Assembly (NCBI GenBank): GCA_002408445.1
Contig: DHSK01000119.1
Span: forward strand, 1-53,921
DNA length: 53,921 bases
Source of the DNA: Syntrophomonas sp. UBA5288
Lineage (GTDB): Bacteria; Bacillota; Syntrophomonadia; Syntrophomonadales; Syntrophomonadaceae
Direction of reading: 5' to 3'
Shown one piece after another: positions 35,706-43,917 of this stretch. The first letter of the stretch is position 1. Each line of letters opens with the position of its first letter. Below the pieces are notes generated by a model that worked only from the letters and a program-made list of their open reading frames with translations, was not told the origin of the DNA and made no database searches. Made by a program: the position numbers and the translations under genes.

Positions 35706-36581
35706 TTGGAGGATTATTCCGTATATGCTGACCTGACTTTTCTAATCAACCTGGTTATGGATTTTTTAATTCTTTGGGCGGCGGGCAAGATGTCGGGTAT
35801 AAAGCTGATTTTCTCGCGGCTTTTAATCGGAGCTGCCGCGGGGGGGCTGTATTCGGTCGGAAATCTTTTTCCCATTTTGTCCTTTTTTTATTCGGTGCCG
35901 CTAAAAATATTATTCTCTATGGCACTGGTATACATAGCATTGCGTCCGGCCGGATGGGAAAATTTCAAAAAAGCATGTCTCTATTTTTATGGAATTAGCT
36001 TTCTGGCCGCAGGTTCTACCATGGCGCTTTGTTTTTTATATCCGGGGGGAAGCGGAGAATTATCTTATGTATGGCTCCCGGCCGGAGTGTTGTCAATAAT
36101 TGCGGTTGGTTACTACGGTAAGCGCTATATGCAAATGAAAGTTATACCCGAACTTTTGCAGTTCAATGTCAAGATTCGCTTTAATAACGATATTTGCAGC
36201 GGGCAGGGCTTTCTTGATACCGGCAATAGCCTCAGGGATCCGGTGACGAACCGGCCGGTGGTGGTAGCAGAATACCAGTTTATAGAAAAGTTATTACCTG
36301 AAGACTTAAAACAGGTAATGGAAGGGATAAATAATGAAACCCGGGAATTAGACGCTCTGGCCGATACCAGCTGGGCCAACCGGTTAAGGTTGATACCCTT
36401 TACATCCATAGGCCGGAAAAACGGGCTTCTTATAGGAGTCAGATCCGATGAGATAGTAGTATCGGCAGGTAAAAAAAACCTGCAACATGCTAATCTGGTG
36501 ATTGGTATTTATCGGGACCGCTTAAGCCGAGACGGTAAATACCAGATGTTAATACCTTCTGAAATACTTTATCAAGGTTAG
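35706..36581 (+). CDS. spoIIGA: Sporulation sigma-E processing peptidase SpoIIGA
   Basis: A 291-residue protein with five predicted N-terminal membrane helices (to about residue 135) and a cytoplasmic aspartic-protease domain with the motif FLDTGNSL at 169-176 (catalytic D171). It cleaves pro-sigma-E in the mother cell after a signal from forespore SpoIIR. It starts at TTG 35706, supported by TAGGGGGA at 35694-35701. It is followed directly by its substrate gene sigE. The promoter, expected to depend on Spo0A and sigma-A, would fall within or after the repeat block; no clear 0A box (TGTCGAA-like) was seen. Confidence 0.94.
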   Translation: MEDYSVYADLTFLINLVMDFLILWAAGKMSGIKLIFSRLLIGAAAGGLYSVGNLFPILSFFYSVPLKILFSMALVYIALRPAGWENFKKACLYFYGISFLAAGSTMALCFLYPGGSGELSYVWLPAGVLSIIAVGYYGKRYMQMKVIPELLQFNVKIRFNNDICSGQGFLDTGNSLRDPVTNRPVVVAEYQFIEKLLPEDLKQVMEGINNETRELDALADTSWANRLRLIPFTSIGRKNGLLIGVRSDEIVVSAGKKNLQHANLVIGIYRDRLSRDGKYQMLIPSEILYQG

Positions 36582-36592
36582 GAGGATGGGGG

Positions 36593-37327
36593 ATGAAAGG
36601 TTTAGCCCAATTGCTCAACCGTATCAGAAGATGGAAGTTCATATTGCTGCGGTTTTATGTGAAACACAAGCTTCCCGGATATGTCCATTATATAGGATCG
36701 ACTGAAGTTCTTCCCCCGCCTCTGCAGGAAAAGGAAGAGACCGAGTTAATCGGCCGGCTGGACCAAGGCGACCTGGAGGTTAAATCAACTCTTATCGAAC
36801 ATAATCTTCGACTGGTAGTCTATATAGCGAAAAAATTTGAAAATACCGGTATTAATATTGAAGACCTGGTATCAATCGGCACTATCGGACTCATCAAAGC
36901 GGTAAATACCTTTGAACCTAAGAAAAACATAAAGCTCGCGACCTATGCCTCCAGATGTATAGAAAACGAGATTTTGATGTATTTGCGCCGCAATATCAAA
37001 AACCGGGTGGAAGTGTCACTGGATGAGCCTTTAAACGTGGATTGGGATGGTAACGAGCTATTGCTCTCGGATGTACTGGGAACCGAGAGTGATATGATAT
37101 ATAAGAAAATCGAAGGTGAAGTGGAGAAAAGTTTACTCTGGCAGGCCATGCATAAATTAAATACCAGAGAGAAAATCATAATTCAATTACGTTTCGGACT
37201 CAATGACGGGGATGAAAAAACTCAGAAAGAAGTAGCAGACATTCTTGGTATATCACAGTCCTATATATCACGCCTGGAGAAACGCATTCTAAAGCGGTTG
37301 AAAAGGGAAATAAGGAAAATAGAATAA
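36593..37327 (+). CDS. sigE: Sporulation sigma factor SigE precursor
   Basis: A 244-residue sigma-70 family factor for early mother-cell sporulation genes. The N-terminal roughly 30 residues (basic, amphipathic, up to YVHYIG) form the pro-sequence removed by SpoIIGA before STEVLPPPL. Region 2 (ENTGINIEDLVSIGTIGLIKAVNTF) and region 4 with the helix-turn-helix VADILGISQSYISRLEKR near 212-229 are intact. RBS GGAGG at 36582-36586. Adjacent sigG is separated by 96 bp with a TTGCAC/GTGCAA hairpin at 37336-37354. Confidence 0.97.
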   Translation: MKGLAQLLNRIRRWKFILLRFYVKHKLPGYVHYIGSTEVLPPPLQEKEETELIGRLDQGDLEVKSTLIEHNLRLVVYIAKKFENTGINIEDLVSIGTIGLIKAVNTFEPKKNIKLATYASRCIENEILMYLRRNIKNRVEVSLDEPLNVDWDGNELLLSDVLGTESDMIYKKIEGEVEKSLLWQAMHKLNTREKIIIQLRFGLNDGDEKTQKEVADILGISQSYISRLEKRILKRLKREIRKIE

Positions 37328-37423
37328 AATACCATTTGCACTCGGCCGGTGCAAGAAGAATAATCTTACCGACTTAAGTGAATAATTTGTATAAACCAGC
37401 TGGCAGAGGAGGAAGTTTTCTCT

Positions 37424-38194
37424 TTGATAAACAAGGTAGAAATATGCGGAGTTAATACGTCCAAATTACCGGTTTTAAAAAATGAAGAAATGAAACGGCT
37501 CTTTAAAGTTATGCAGGAAGGAGATATAAGTTCCCGTGAGGTATTGATTCAAGGTAATTTAAGGTTGGTTCTCAGTGTAATCCAACGTTTCAGCAACCGG
37601 GGCGAATATGTTGACGATCTGTTTCAGGTAGGCTGTATAGGCCTAATTAAAGCCATTGATAATTTCGATCTCAGCCAGAATGTAAGATTTTCAACCTATG
37701 CCGTACCTATGATAATTGGTGAAATAAGACGATACTTACGCGACAATAATGCGGTACGGGTTTCACGCTCATTGCGTGATATAGCCTACAAGGCCTTACA
37801 GGTCCGTGAAAAACTGGTTTCCGACTATTCCGCCGAACCATCGCTTAATCAAATTGCCGAACAGTTGGAAGTGCCGCGGGAAGAAGTGGTCTTTGCCCTG
37901 GATGCCATCCAGGAACCGGTATCGCTATTTGAGCCTATCTATAATGACGGGGGAGACCCTATTCTAGTCATGGATCAACTAAGCGATGATAAAAATTCGG
38001 ATGATTTATGGCTGGAAGAAATATCAATCAAAGAGGCTATGAAGAAACTTAATGACCGGGAAAAACTTATTGTAGCCTTAAGATTTTTTAACGGCAAAAC
38101 CCAGATGGAGGTAGCTGACGAAATAGGGATATCACAGGCCCAGGTTTCGCGTTTGGAAAAAGCCGCCCTTAAACAACTTTCGAGATATGTATGA
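37424..38194 (+). CDS. sigG: Sporulation sigma factor SigG
   Basis: A 256-residue forespore-specific sigma factor. The signature N-terminus KVEICGVNTSKLPVLKN at 4-20, the region 2 DDLFQVGCIGLIKAIDNFD and the region 4 helix-turn-helix VADEIGISQAQVSRLEKAALKQ are all characteristic. TTG start at 37424 with GAGGAGG at 37407-37413. In Bacillus this gene is transcribed by SigF and then SigG; I could not recognise a clear SigF promoter in the 96-bp gap. Confidence 0.97.
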   Translation: MINKVEICGVNTSKLPVLKNEEMKRLFKVMQEGDISSREVLIQGNLRLVLSVIQRFSNRGEYVDDLFQVGCIGLIKAIDNFDLSQNVRFSTYAVPMIIGEIRRYLRDNNAVRVSRSLRDIAYKALQVREKLVSDYSAEPSLNQIAEQLEVPREEVVFALDAIQEPVSLFEPIYNDGGDPILVMDQLSDDKNSDDLWLEEISIKEAMKKLNDREKLIVALRFFNGKTQMEVADEIGISQAQVSRLEKAALKQLSRYV

Positions 38195-38222
38195 AAAATG
38201 CTATGTTACCAGGAGGCCGGGT

Positions 38223-38360
38223 ATGAGAAACAATATTATAATCACTTTGCTTATATTAGTAGTCTTGACTCTGGCACTGCCGCTGGTAGAATCCCATTTT
38301 AACAGCGAAAAGGCGTTTACCAGCGATAATCTCATATGTACGCCCAATGAAAATATGTAA
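38223..38360 (+). CDS. Small membrane/secreted peptide, 45 aa, after sigG
   Basis: A 45-codon reading frame with a perfect AGGAGG at 38211-38216 and ATG 7 nt later. It encodes MRNN, then one hydrophobic helix (about residues 5-21, IITLLILVVLTLALPLV), then a polar tail ending ICTPNENM with one Cys. It begins 28 bp after sigG and ends just before a terminator at 38391, so it is probably co-transcribed with sigG or active in the forespore. I do not recognise the family. It could be a single-pass membrane peptide or a small exported one. Confidence 0.65.
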   Translation: MRNNIIITLLILVVLTLALPLVESHFNSEKAFTSDNLICTPNENM

Positions 38361-38390
38361 ATAAAGGCATAATGTTCCTGGGTTAATGTC

Positions 38391-38442
38391 AAACAGTTCT
38401 GGATTCTTATCTGAAGCGGAATCTCGGGACTGTTTTATTTTT
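38391..38442 (+). terminator. Terminator after the sigG unit
   Basis: AAACAGTTC and GGATTC pair with GAATC and GGGACTGTTT around an 11-14 nt loop, followed by TTTTATTTTT. Confidence 0.85.
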
Positions 38443-38486
38443 GTATTGTGGTAAAATAAGGTCAAGATTAAGAGCAGGAGTATTCA

Positions 38487-39845
38487 ATGGGAGACAAGCA
38501 TACGGCCCGGTTAAGCTGGGAAAAACAAATAGAACCTCTTTCATCTTCATGTAATTTGACGGATTGGGAATATGTTAAACCCCATTCGGTCTATGAACGT
38601 AATGAAGCTATTTTTGCCGAATTCAAACATACATCACCAGAGGATGGCTCCAATCGCCTGATACTCGGCAACAATCTTGATGCCATGCAGGCCCTGCTAA
38701 ATGAAGGCCGGGAAGGAACGATCGACCTCATATATATTGACCCTCCCTATTTAAGTGAAATCGATTATTCATCCAAATTAAATCTATCCGACCATAAAAT
38801 ACAACGTTCCGCTTTTCAGGACAAATGGCCCAGAGGCATAGATTCCTATCTGGATATGCTCTATCCCCGTTTAAAAATCATGCACCGGCTGTTAAGCCCC
38901 CGGGGCAGTATTTTTGTGCATCTGGATTGGCATGTCAGCCATTATGTAAGGTTACTGCTGGATGAAATATTTGGAAATGACAATTTGGTTAATGAAATAA
39001 TCTGGTGCTACACGGGCGGGACCGGCAGTAAAAAGCATTTTCATCGCAAACACGATACTATATTCTGGTACAGTAAAAGTACCGCTTATATCTTTAATCC
39101 TCAATATAGACCGTACAGCCGGCAAACTTTAGAAAGAGGCTTGACCCGGGTTAAAGGTCCCAAGTACACTTTGCATGAGCAGGGGGCACTTATGCAGGAT
39201 TGGTGGAGTGATATTAATAAAATTTTAAGTCCCACCGCCCATGAGAATTTGAAATATCCTACTCAAAAGCCGATCGCCTTAATGAAAAGAATAATTGCCT
39301 GTGCCAGTAATCCGGACAGTCTGGTGGCTGATTTTTTTGCCGGAGCCGGGACCCTGGCTGAAGCGGCGGAAGAATTGGGCCGCCGGTGGATCATGGCGGA
39401 TAATAGCGAACTGGCTGTTACCACCAGTAATTACCGTCTGTTAAAAAGAAATGCCCGGCCTTATTTAATTCAAACTGTGAACGAAGTTAGAAATGAAGGC
39501 ATACTTGATTTAGATCCCATTAGAATAAGCCCGTGCGGGGCTAGTAATTTATTACAAATTCAGATAAAAGATTATAAACCGGCGGAAATAACCGATGACC
39601 TAGAACTTACCGCCGCCCAGTATCTGGAATACTGGGAATTGGACCTTGATTATCAGGGGTTTTTCCATTCCGATTATCAAATGCTTCCCCGCCGCAGATT
39701 CAACGGTTCGCTCGACTTATCCCTGGCGGTTATGCTGCCGGTCAGAACCAATTATTCAATCGGAGTCAGAACCCACGACATTTTTGGCCATACCACTACC
39801 AAAATCGTAAATGTAACAAATTCCAGCCCAGGCGGTGAGGTATAG
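38487..39845 (+). CDS. Orphan DNA adenine/cytosine-N4 methyltransferase, beta class
   Basis: A 452-residue SAM-dependent DNA amino-methyltransferase. The catalytic motif IV is DPPY at 85-88 and motif I follows later as DFFAGAGT at 282-289, with YPTQKPIALMKRII at 257-270. This order (DPPY, target recognition, FxGxG) defines the beta class. It resembles the Mod side of type III systems but is short. No restriction endonuclease gene lies beside it. The last 75 residues do not match the core and may help recognition. ATG with AGGAG at 38476-38480. It sits downstream of sigG, where related genomes carry other genes. The target site and the methylated base cannot be read from the sequence. Confidence 0.87.
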   Translation: MGDKHTARLSWEKQIEPLSSSCNLTDWEYVKPHSVYERNEAIFAEFKHTSPEDGSNRLILGNNLDAMQALLNEGREGTIDLIYIDPPYLSEIDYSSKLNLSDHKIQRSAFQDKWPRGIDSYLDMLYPRLKIMHRLLSPRGSIFVHLDWHVSHYVRLLLDEIFGNDNLVNEIIWCYTGGTGSKKHFHRKHDTIFWYSKSTAYIFNPQYRPYSRQTLERGLTRVKGPKYTLHEQGALMQDWWSDINKILSPTAHENLKYPTQKPIALMKRIIACASNPDSLVADFFAGAGTLAEAAEELGRRWIMADNSELAVTTSNYRLLKRNARPYLIQTVNEVRNEGILDLDPIRISPCGASNLLQIQIKDYKPAEITDDLELTAAQYLEYWELDLDYQGFFHSDYQMLPRRRFNGSLDLSLAVMLPVRTNYSIGVRTHDIFGHTTTKIVNVTNSSPGGEV

Positions 39846-39899
39846 CCCGGGCGCGATTTGCGGAGGCGGTGAGAAACACCCGGCGAAGCACACTAACAC

Positions 39900-39970
39900 G
39901 GGGACATTCCTTACTTCGGTTCGCGGAGCGAACCTGAGAGGAAGGTGTGTCCCCTGCTGAAATAGCGAGA
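39900..39970 (-). repeat. REP-like palindromic repeat, copy 2 (inverted)
   Basis: Reverse complement nearly identical to 13092-13161. The central stem is GGTTCGC/GCGAACC instead of GGTCCGC/GCGGACC: both arms changed and pairing is kept. Confidence 0.8.
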
Positions 39971-40049
39971 GATAAGCCTTCCTATAGGTGTAAAACCCCG
40001 CGGTGCTCCATCAGCCGTGAAATGAGCCGCTGGTGTTTCCGCTGCCGGA

Positions 40050-40093
40050 GCATGGAGTAAACGGACTATGCCTCACCGCCGGCCTCCGTAAGC
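40050..40093 (+). repeat. Intergenic repeat, module B
   Basis: CATGGAGTAAA...TATGCCTCACCGCCGGCCTCCGTAAGC aligns with 14621-14662 and, inverted, with 35379-35411. It lies between the methyltransferase and the minus-strand small genes. The remainder of 39846-40110 shows nothing I can identify as a gene. Confidence 0.7.
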
Positions 40094-40115
40094 AAATCTG
40101 CAATTGCGTATATCA

Positions 40116-40250
40116 CTACTCAGCTTTAATACGTCCCTGCTCTATCAATTTCTCAATATCCACGTTTTTATCATCCCCTACAGGAAGCCATACGTTTTCA
40201 TATACATCATGGTCATACCCTTCTTCTTTTATCCGCTGTCCGGCTTTCAT
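40116..40250 (-). CDS. Small hypothetical protein, 44 aa
   Basis: A 44-residue soluble, acidic protein reading MKAGQRIKEEGYDHDVYENV at the start and DIEKLIEQGRIKAE at the end. A GGAGG site lies 8 nt before the ATG (positions 40258-40262 on this strand), and the codon use looks like a real gene. It follows the 56-aa gene below on the same strand, with 54 bp between that contain a small GACCGT/ACGGTC hairpin (40282-40297). I do not recognise the family; YDHDVYENVWLPVGDD is the most distinctive segment. No catalytic motif is visible. Confidence 0.6.
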   Translation of the reverse strand: MKAGQRIKEEGYDHDVYENVWLPVGDDKNVDIEKLIEQGRIKAE

Positions 40251-40304
40251 AACTGGTTACCTCCCTGCTGTTATGTTTAGAGACCGTTCTCACGGTCCCC
40301 TGAG

Positions 40305-40475
40305 CTATGACCGTTTGCTCATGCGATGGGCCAAAATATATAATCCCGTAATGGCGGTAGCATGTAAAGCCCACCAGCCTGGTTCCAGAAAACTGAATGA
40401 ACCGGGATCGGCTTTGTCCTCATTAATCATTTTCCGCATCAATGAACCCTTGTAATCCATAAAATCCGCCAGCAT
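40305..40475 (-). CDS. Small membrane-associated hypothetical protein, 56 aa
   Basis: A 56-residue protein on the minus strand. It has a near-consensus AAGGAGGT at 40482-40489 with 6 nt to the ATG, the strongest start signal in this gap. The N-terminal half is polar and charged (MLADFMDYKGSLMRKMINED); the second half GWWALHATAITGLYILAHRM is a likely membrane-spanning or membrane-bound helix, ending RSKRS-like basic residues. It heads a two-gene unit with the 44-aa gene. Family unknown. It runs opposite to all other complete genes in the window. Confidence 0.65.
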   Translation of the reverse strand: MLADFMDYKGSLMRKMINEDKADPGSFSFLEPGWWALHATAITGLYILAHRMSKRS

Positions 40476-40723
40476 TATAAAACCTCCTTTTATAAAATCT
40501 AAGAATTAACTCGTTCTTATTTTTCCCCCGGCAACTGCTTTTACAAAATTAAATATTGGAACAACAGCGATATAGTGAATACTTTATCCATGATGCAGCA
40601 ATAATCTAATTTGTTATCAGACTTGTAAAAATTAAACAAAACTCTTGCACGCAGTATACATTTTATGATATCAAAGGTGTATGGTATCAAATATCTCATT
40701 ATTAGTATTGTGAGGAATAGCGC

Positions 40724-41818
40724 ATGGATAAAGTAGAGCTGGCCAGTTTATGTTTACTTCATTCCATCAGCGGTATCGGAAATCGAAGTCTGTATAAAAT
40801 AAAAGAAGAGTATAAAAGTTTTGCCGCGTTTTTAAATATGGATGCTGCCAAAATGTATAAAACTTTTTTGGCTCCTGAGCTGGCGGATAAAATAATAGCA
40901 CTCCGTCAGCAAAAAACAGCGCTTAGTTATTTGGATTATTTAGACCGGCGGGGCATTAAGCTGGTAACACTGGAAGACCCGGAATATTCGCCTTTACTGG
41001 CGGTTATCCCGGACCCTCCGTGCCTACTCTATTATCAGGGCCGGATTGAACTAATGTCTGCCATATGTTTTGCGGTAGTAGGTTCACGTGCTGCTACCGT
41101 ATATGGCAAAAACGTGGCTCAAAAAATGGGAAGTGAACTGGCGGACCATAACCTGGTGGTAGTAAGCGGTATGGCAAGGGGAATCGATACGGAAGCGCAT
41201 CGGGGTGCTCTGGCCACCCGGGGCCAGACTATAGCTGTGCTGGGCAGCGGTTTTGATAATATCTATCCGGCTGAGAATATGAAATTATTCGAAGAGATCT
41301 GTACCAGTGGACTGATGCTTACCGAATATCAACCCCAGACCGCACCTGAACCGGGCAATTTTCCCATGCGTAATCGCATCATCGCAGGCTTGTCGCGCGG
41401 AGTTATCGTGGTGGAGGCGAGGAAAAAAAGTGGTGCTCTGATAACAGCTGATCTAGCTCTGGAACAGGGCCGGGATGTATTTGCCATACCCGGACCGATC
41501 ACCAGCCGAAACAGCGAAGGCACCAACAACCTGATCAAACAGGGCGCCCGTTTGGTTACATGTATTGACGATGTACTGGAGGATTACTATGATATTACTG
41601 GGCCCGGGAAGGTGACTCAACCTGAACTGTCAATGCTGGTATTGGACCAGGAAGAAAGCCAGGTAATTGATTGCATGGGATATGAGCCGGTACATTTTGA
41701 TAAACTGATGCAGCTTACCCGGTTTGACATCGGGTTATTAAGTACGGTAATGTTAGCACTGGAGTTTAAAGGATTGGTTAAGGGCATACCAGGTAATTTT
41801 TATGTAAAAATCGGTTAA
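40724..41818 (+). CDS. dprA: DNA-processing protein DprA (Smf)
   Basis: A 364-residue DprA that loads RecA on incoming single-stranded DNA during transformation. N-terminal helix-hairpin-like region (about 1-60), then the Rossmann core with VGSRAATVYGKN near residues 120-131, SGMARGIDTEAHRGAL near 149-164, and a C-terminal winged-helix domain (about 310-364). ATG 40724 with GAGGAATAG nearby. It stands first in the dprA-topA-trmFO-xerC series as in Bacillus. Occurrence does not prove natural competence. Confidence 0.95.
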   Translation: MDKVELASLCLLHSISGIGNRSLYKIKEEYKSFAAFLNMDAAKMYKTFLAPELADKIIALRQQKTALSYLDYLDRRGIKLVTLEDPEYSPLLAVIPDPPCLLYYQGRIELMSAICFAVVGSRAATVYGKNVAQKMGSELADHNLVVVSGMARGIDTEAHRGALATRGQTIAVLGSGFDNIYPAENMKLFEEICTSGLMLTEYQPQTAPEPGNFPMRNRIIAGLSRGVIVVEARKKSGALITADLALEQGRDVFAIPGPITSRNSEGTNNLIKQGARLVTCIDDVLEDYYDITGPGKVTQPELSMLVLDQEESQVIDCMGYEPVHFDKLMQLTRFDIGLLSTVMLALEFKGLVKGIPGNFYVKIG

Positions 41819-41847
41819 AATAACATATGCGTGAGGTGAAATATAAT

Positions 41848-43914
41848 TTGGCACATACACTGGTAATTGTTGAATCTTCAGCTAAAGCAAGAACACTGAG
41901 CAAGTTTCTCGGTAAAAATTATAAAATAAAAGCTTCGGTGGGACATATAAAGGATCTTCCTAAAAGCAAGCTGGGAATAGATGTCGATAATAATTTTGAG
42001 CCCCAGTATATAACTATTCGAGGTAAGGGTGATCTTTTAAAAGAGATTAAGGATGAAGCCCAGAAAGCCTCCAAAGTACTTCTGGCTACCGACCCGGATA
42101 GAGAAGGGGAAGCTATTGCCTGGCATCTGCAAAATGCCATGAAGATACCGGCCGGTTCACCCTGCCGGATAGAATTCTATGAAATAACCCAGGATGCTGT
42201 AAAAGCGGCCATCAAAAAGCCCCGCAGTATAGATGTCGACCGGGTAAACGCCCAGCAGGCCCGGCGTGTTCTGGACCGTCTGGTGGGATATAATCTTAGC
42301 CCTTTATTATGGAGCAAGGTGCGTAAAGGTCTAAGTGCGGGCCGGGTTCAATCCGTGGCGGTTAAGATAATCTGCGAACGCGAAAAGGAAATAAACAGTT
42401 TCAAGCCGCAGGAATATTGGACTATTGAGGCAAAACTGGCTGAAAAACAGGGCAAGGTTTTTAATGCCCGTCTGGTATCCTTCGCCGATAACAAACTGGA
42501 AATAGAGAACGAACCGGAAAAACAGCGCATATGTGATGAACTGGAGCAATTGCCATTCCTGGTAAGCAAAGTGGAAAACAAGGAAAAACGCAAGAAACCG
42601 GTACCGCCTTTTACTACCAGTACCATGCAGCAAGAGGCCTCCAAACGCCTCAATTTCTTCTCCAAACGCACCATGAAAGTAGCTCAGGAACTTTACGAAG
42701 GGTTGGAATTAGGCAAAGAAGGAACAATAGGTCTGATAACTTATCTGCGTACCGATTCCACCCGCATATCACCGGTAGCCCAGCAGGAAGCATTGCAATA
42801 TATTAATGAGAAATACGGTTCTGATTATGCGCCGGCTGCTCCGAACGAATACAAGAGCCGGAAAAGTGCCCAGGATGCCCATGAGGCTATTCGGCCCACA
42901 TCGGTCAACCGGACCCCGGAAGAGGTAAAACCGTTTCTCAGCAGAGACCAGCATCGGCTTTATAAACTGATTTGGGAGCGTTTTGTCTCCAGCCAGATGA
43001 CTCCGGCCATATTCGATACGCTTACAGTTGATATCAGCGCCGGGCAATATGGACTGAGGGCCTCGTCCTCCCAACTAAAATTCCCCGGCTATAAAAAGGT
43101 ATACAACGATAGTGAAGAAGACGAAGTTAAGAATTTAATACCCCGGCTTGAAAAAGGCCAGCCGGTCAAATTGGAAGAATTAAACGGGGAACAGCATTTT
43201 ACTCAACCGCCGGCCCGTTTTTCCGAAGCCAGTCTGATAAAATTACTGGAGGAAAAAAACATTGGGCGGCCCAGCACCTATGCTCCTATTATTGATACCA
43301 TTATTAAACGCAGTTATGTAGAAAGAGAGAATAAACAATTCGTCCCCACCGATCTTGGTTTTATCGTAATCGATCTCTTGCAGGAACATTTTGCCGGCAT
43401 CGTGGATGTGGAATTTACGGCCAAGATGGAAGAGAATCTGGATATGGTAGAAGAAGGACAAATGGAATGGAAAAAAGTCGTAGGTGATTTTTACCTGCCT
43501 TTTGCCCAGGATATGGAAAAAGCTGCCGATATGATTGAAAAAGTGGAGATTAAAGACGAAGAGGCCGGCAAGGATTGCCCGGAATGCGGTAAACCCATGC
43601 TGATCAAACACGGACGCTTTGGAAAATTCATGGCTTGTTCAGGTTTTCCCGATTGCCGTCACACTGAATCCTTAAATGAAGAAGCAGGTGTACAATGTCC
43701 CTTATGTGGTGGAGATATAATAATTCTGCGGTCCAAAAAAGGACGAAAATTTTTCGGATGCCGCAACTATCCACAGTGTGAATTCCGCTCCTGGAACAAA
43801 CCTACGGGTACCAAATGTCCCGAATGCGGGCAGGGTCTGGTTGAAAAGCCAGGCAAAAACGGATTATTAGCGGTTTGTCCCAACTGTAAATACTCAACCG
43901 AGATGAGGAGCTAA
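41848..43914 (+). CDS. topA: DNA topoisomerase I
   Basis: A 688-residue type IA topoisomerase that relaxes negative supercoils. TOPRIM motif DPDREGEA at 82-89, active-site Tyr 299 in LITYLRTDS, then three C-terminal zinc ribbons: CPECGKP...CSGFPDC, CPLCGGD...CRNYPQC and CPECGQG...CPNC. TTG 41848 is chosen as start, because GAGGTGA at 41833-41839 precedes it and the protein then begins MAHTLVIVESSAKA like other TopA; ATG 41827 would add seven atypical residues. A Ser replaces the usual Pro in the VESPAKA motif. Confidence 0.96.
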   Translation: MAHTLVIVESSAKARTLSKFLGKNYKIKASVGHIKDLPKSKLGIDVDNNFEPQYITIRGKGDLLKEIKDEAQKASKVLLATDPDREGEAIAWHLQNAMKIPAGSPCRIEFYEITQDAVKAAIKKPRSIDVDRVNAQQARRVLDRLVGYNLSPLLWSKVRKGLSAGRVQSVAVKIICEREKEINSFKPQEYWTIEAKLAEKQGKVFNARLVSFADNKLEIENEPEKQRICDELEQLPFLVSKVENKEKRKKPVPPFTTSTMQQEASKRLNFFSKRTMKVAQELYEGLELGKEGTIGLITYLRTDSTRISPVAQQEALQYINEKYGSDYAPAAPNEYKSRKSAQDAHEAIRPTSVNRTPEEVKPFLSRDQHRLYKLIWERFVSSQMTPAIFDTLTVDISAGQYGLRASSSQLKFPGYKKVYNDSEEDEVKNLIPRLEKGQPVKLEELNGEQHFTQPPARFSEASLIKLLEEKNIGRPSTYAPIIDTIIKRSYVERENKQFVPTDLGFIVIDLLQEHFAGIVDVEFTAKMEENLDMVEEGQMEWKKVVGDFYLPFAQDMEKAADMIEKVEIKDEEAGKDCPECGKPMLIKHGRFGKFMACSGFPDCRHTESLNEEAGVQCPLCGGDIIILRSKKGRKFFGCRNYPQCEFRSWNKPTGTKCPECGQGLVEKPGKNGLLAVCPNCKYSTEMRS

Positions 43915-43917
43915 GAA

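Noticed and set aside
40033..40455. A 140-codon open frame on + in the accessory gap
   Set aside because: No ribosome binding site, odd composition, starts in a repeat, and overlaps two minus-strand frames that have strong start signals.
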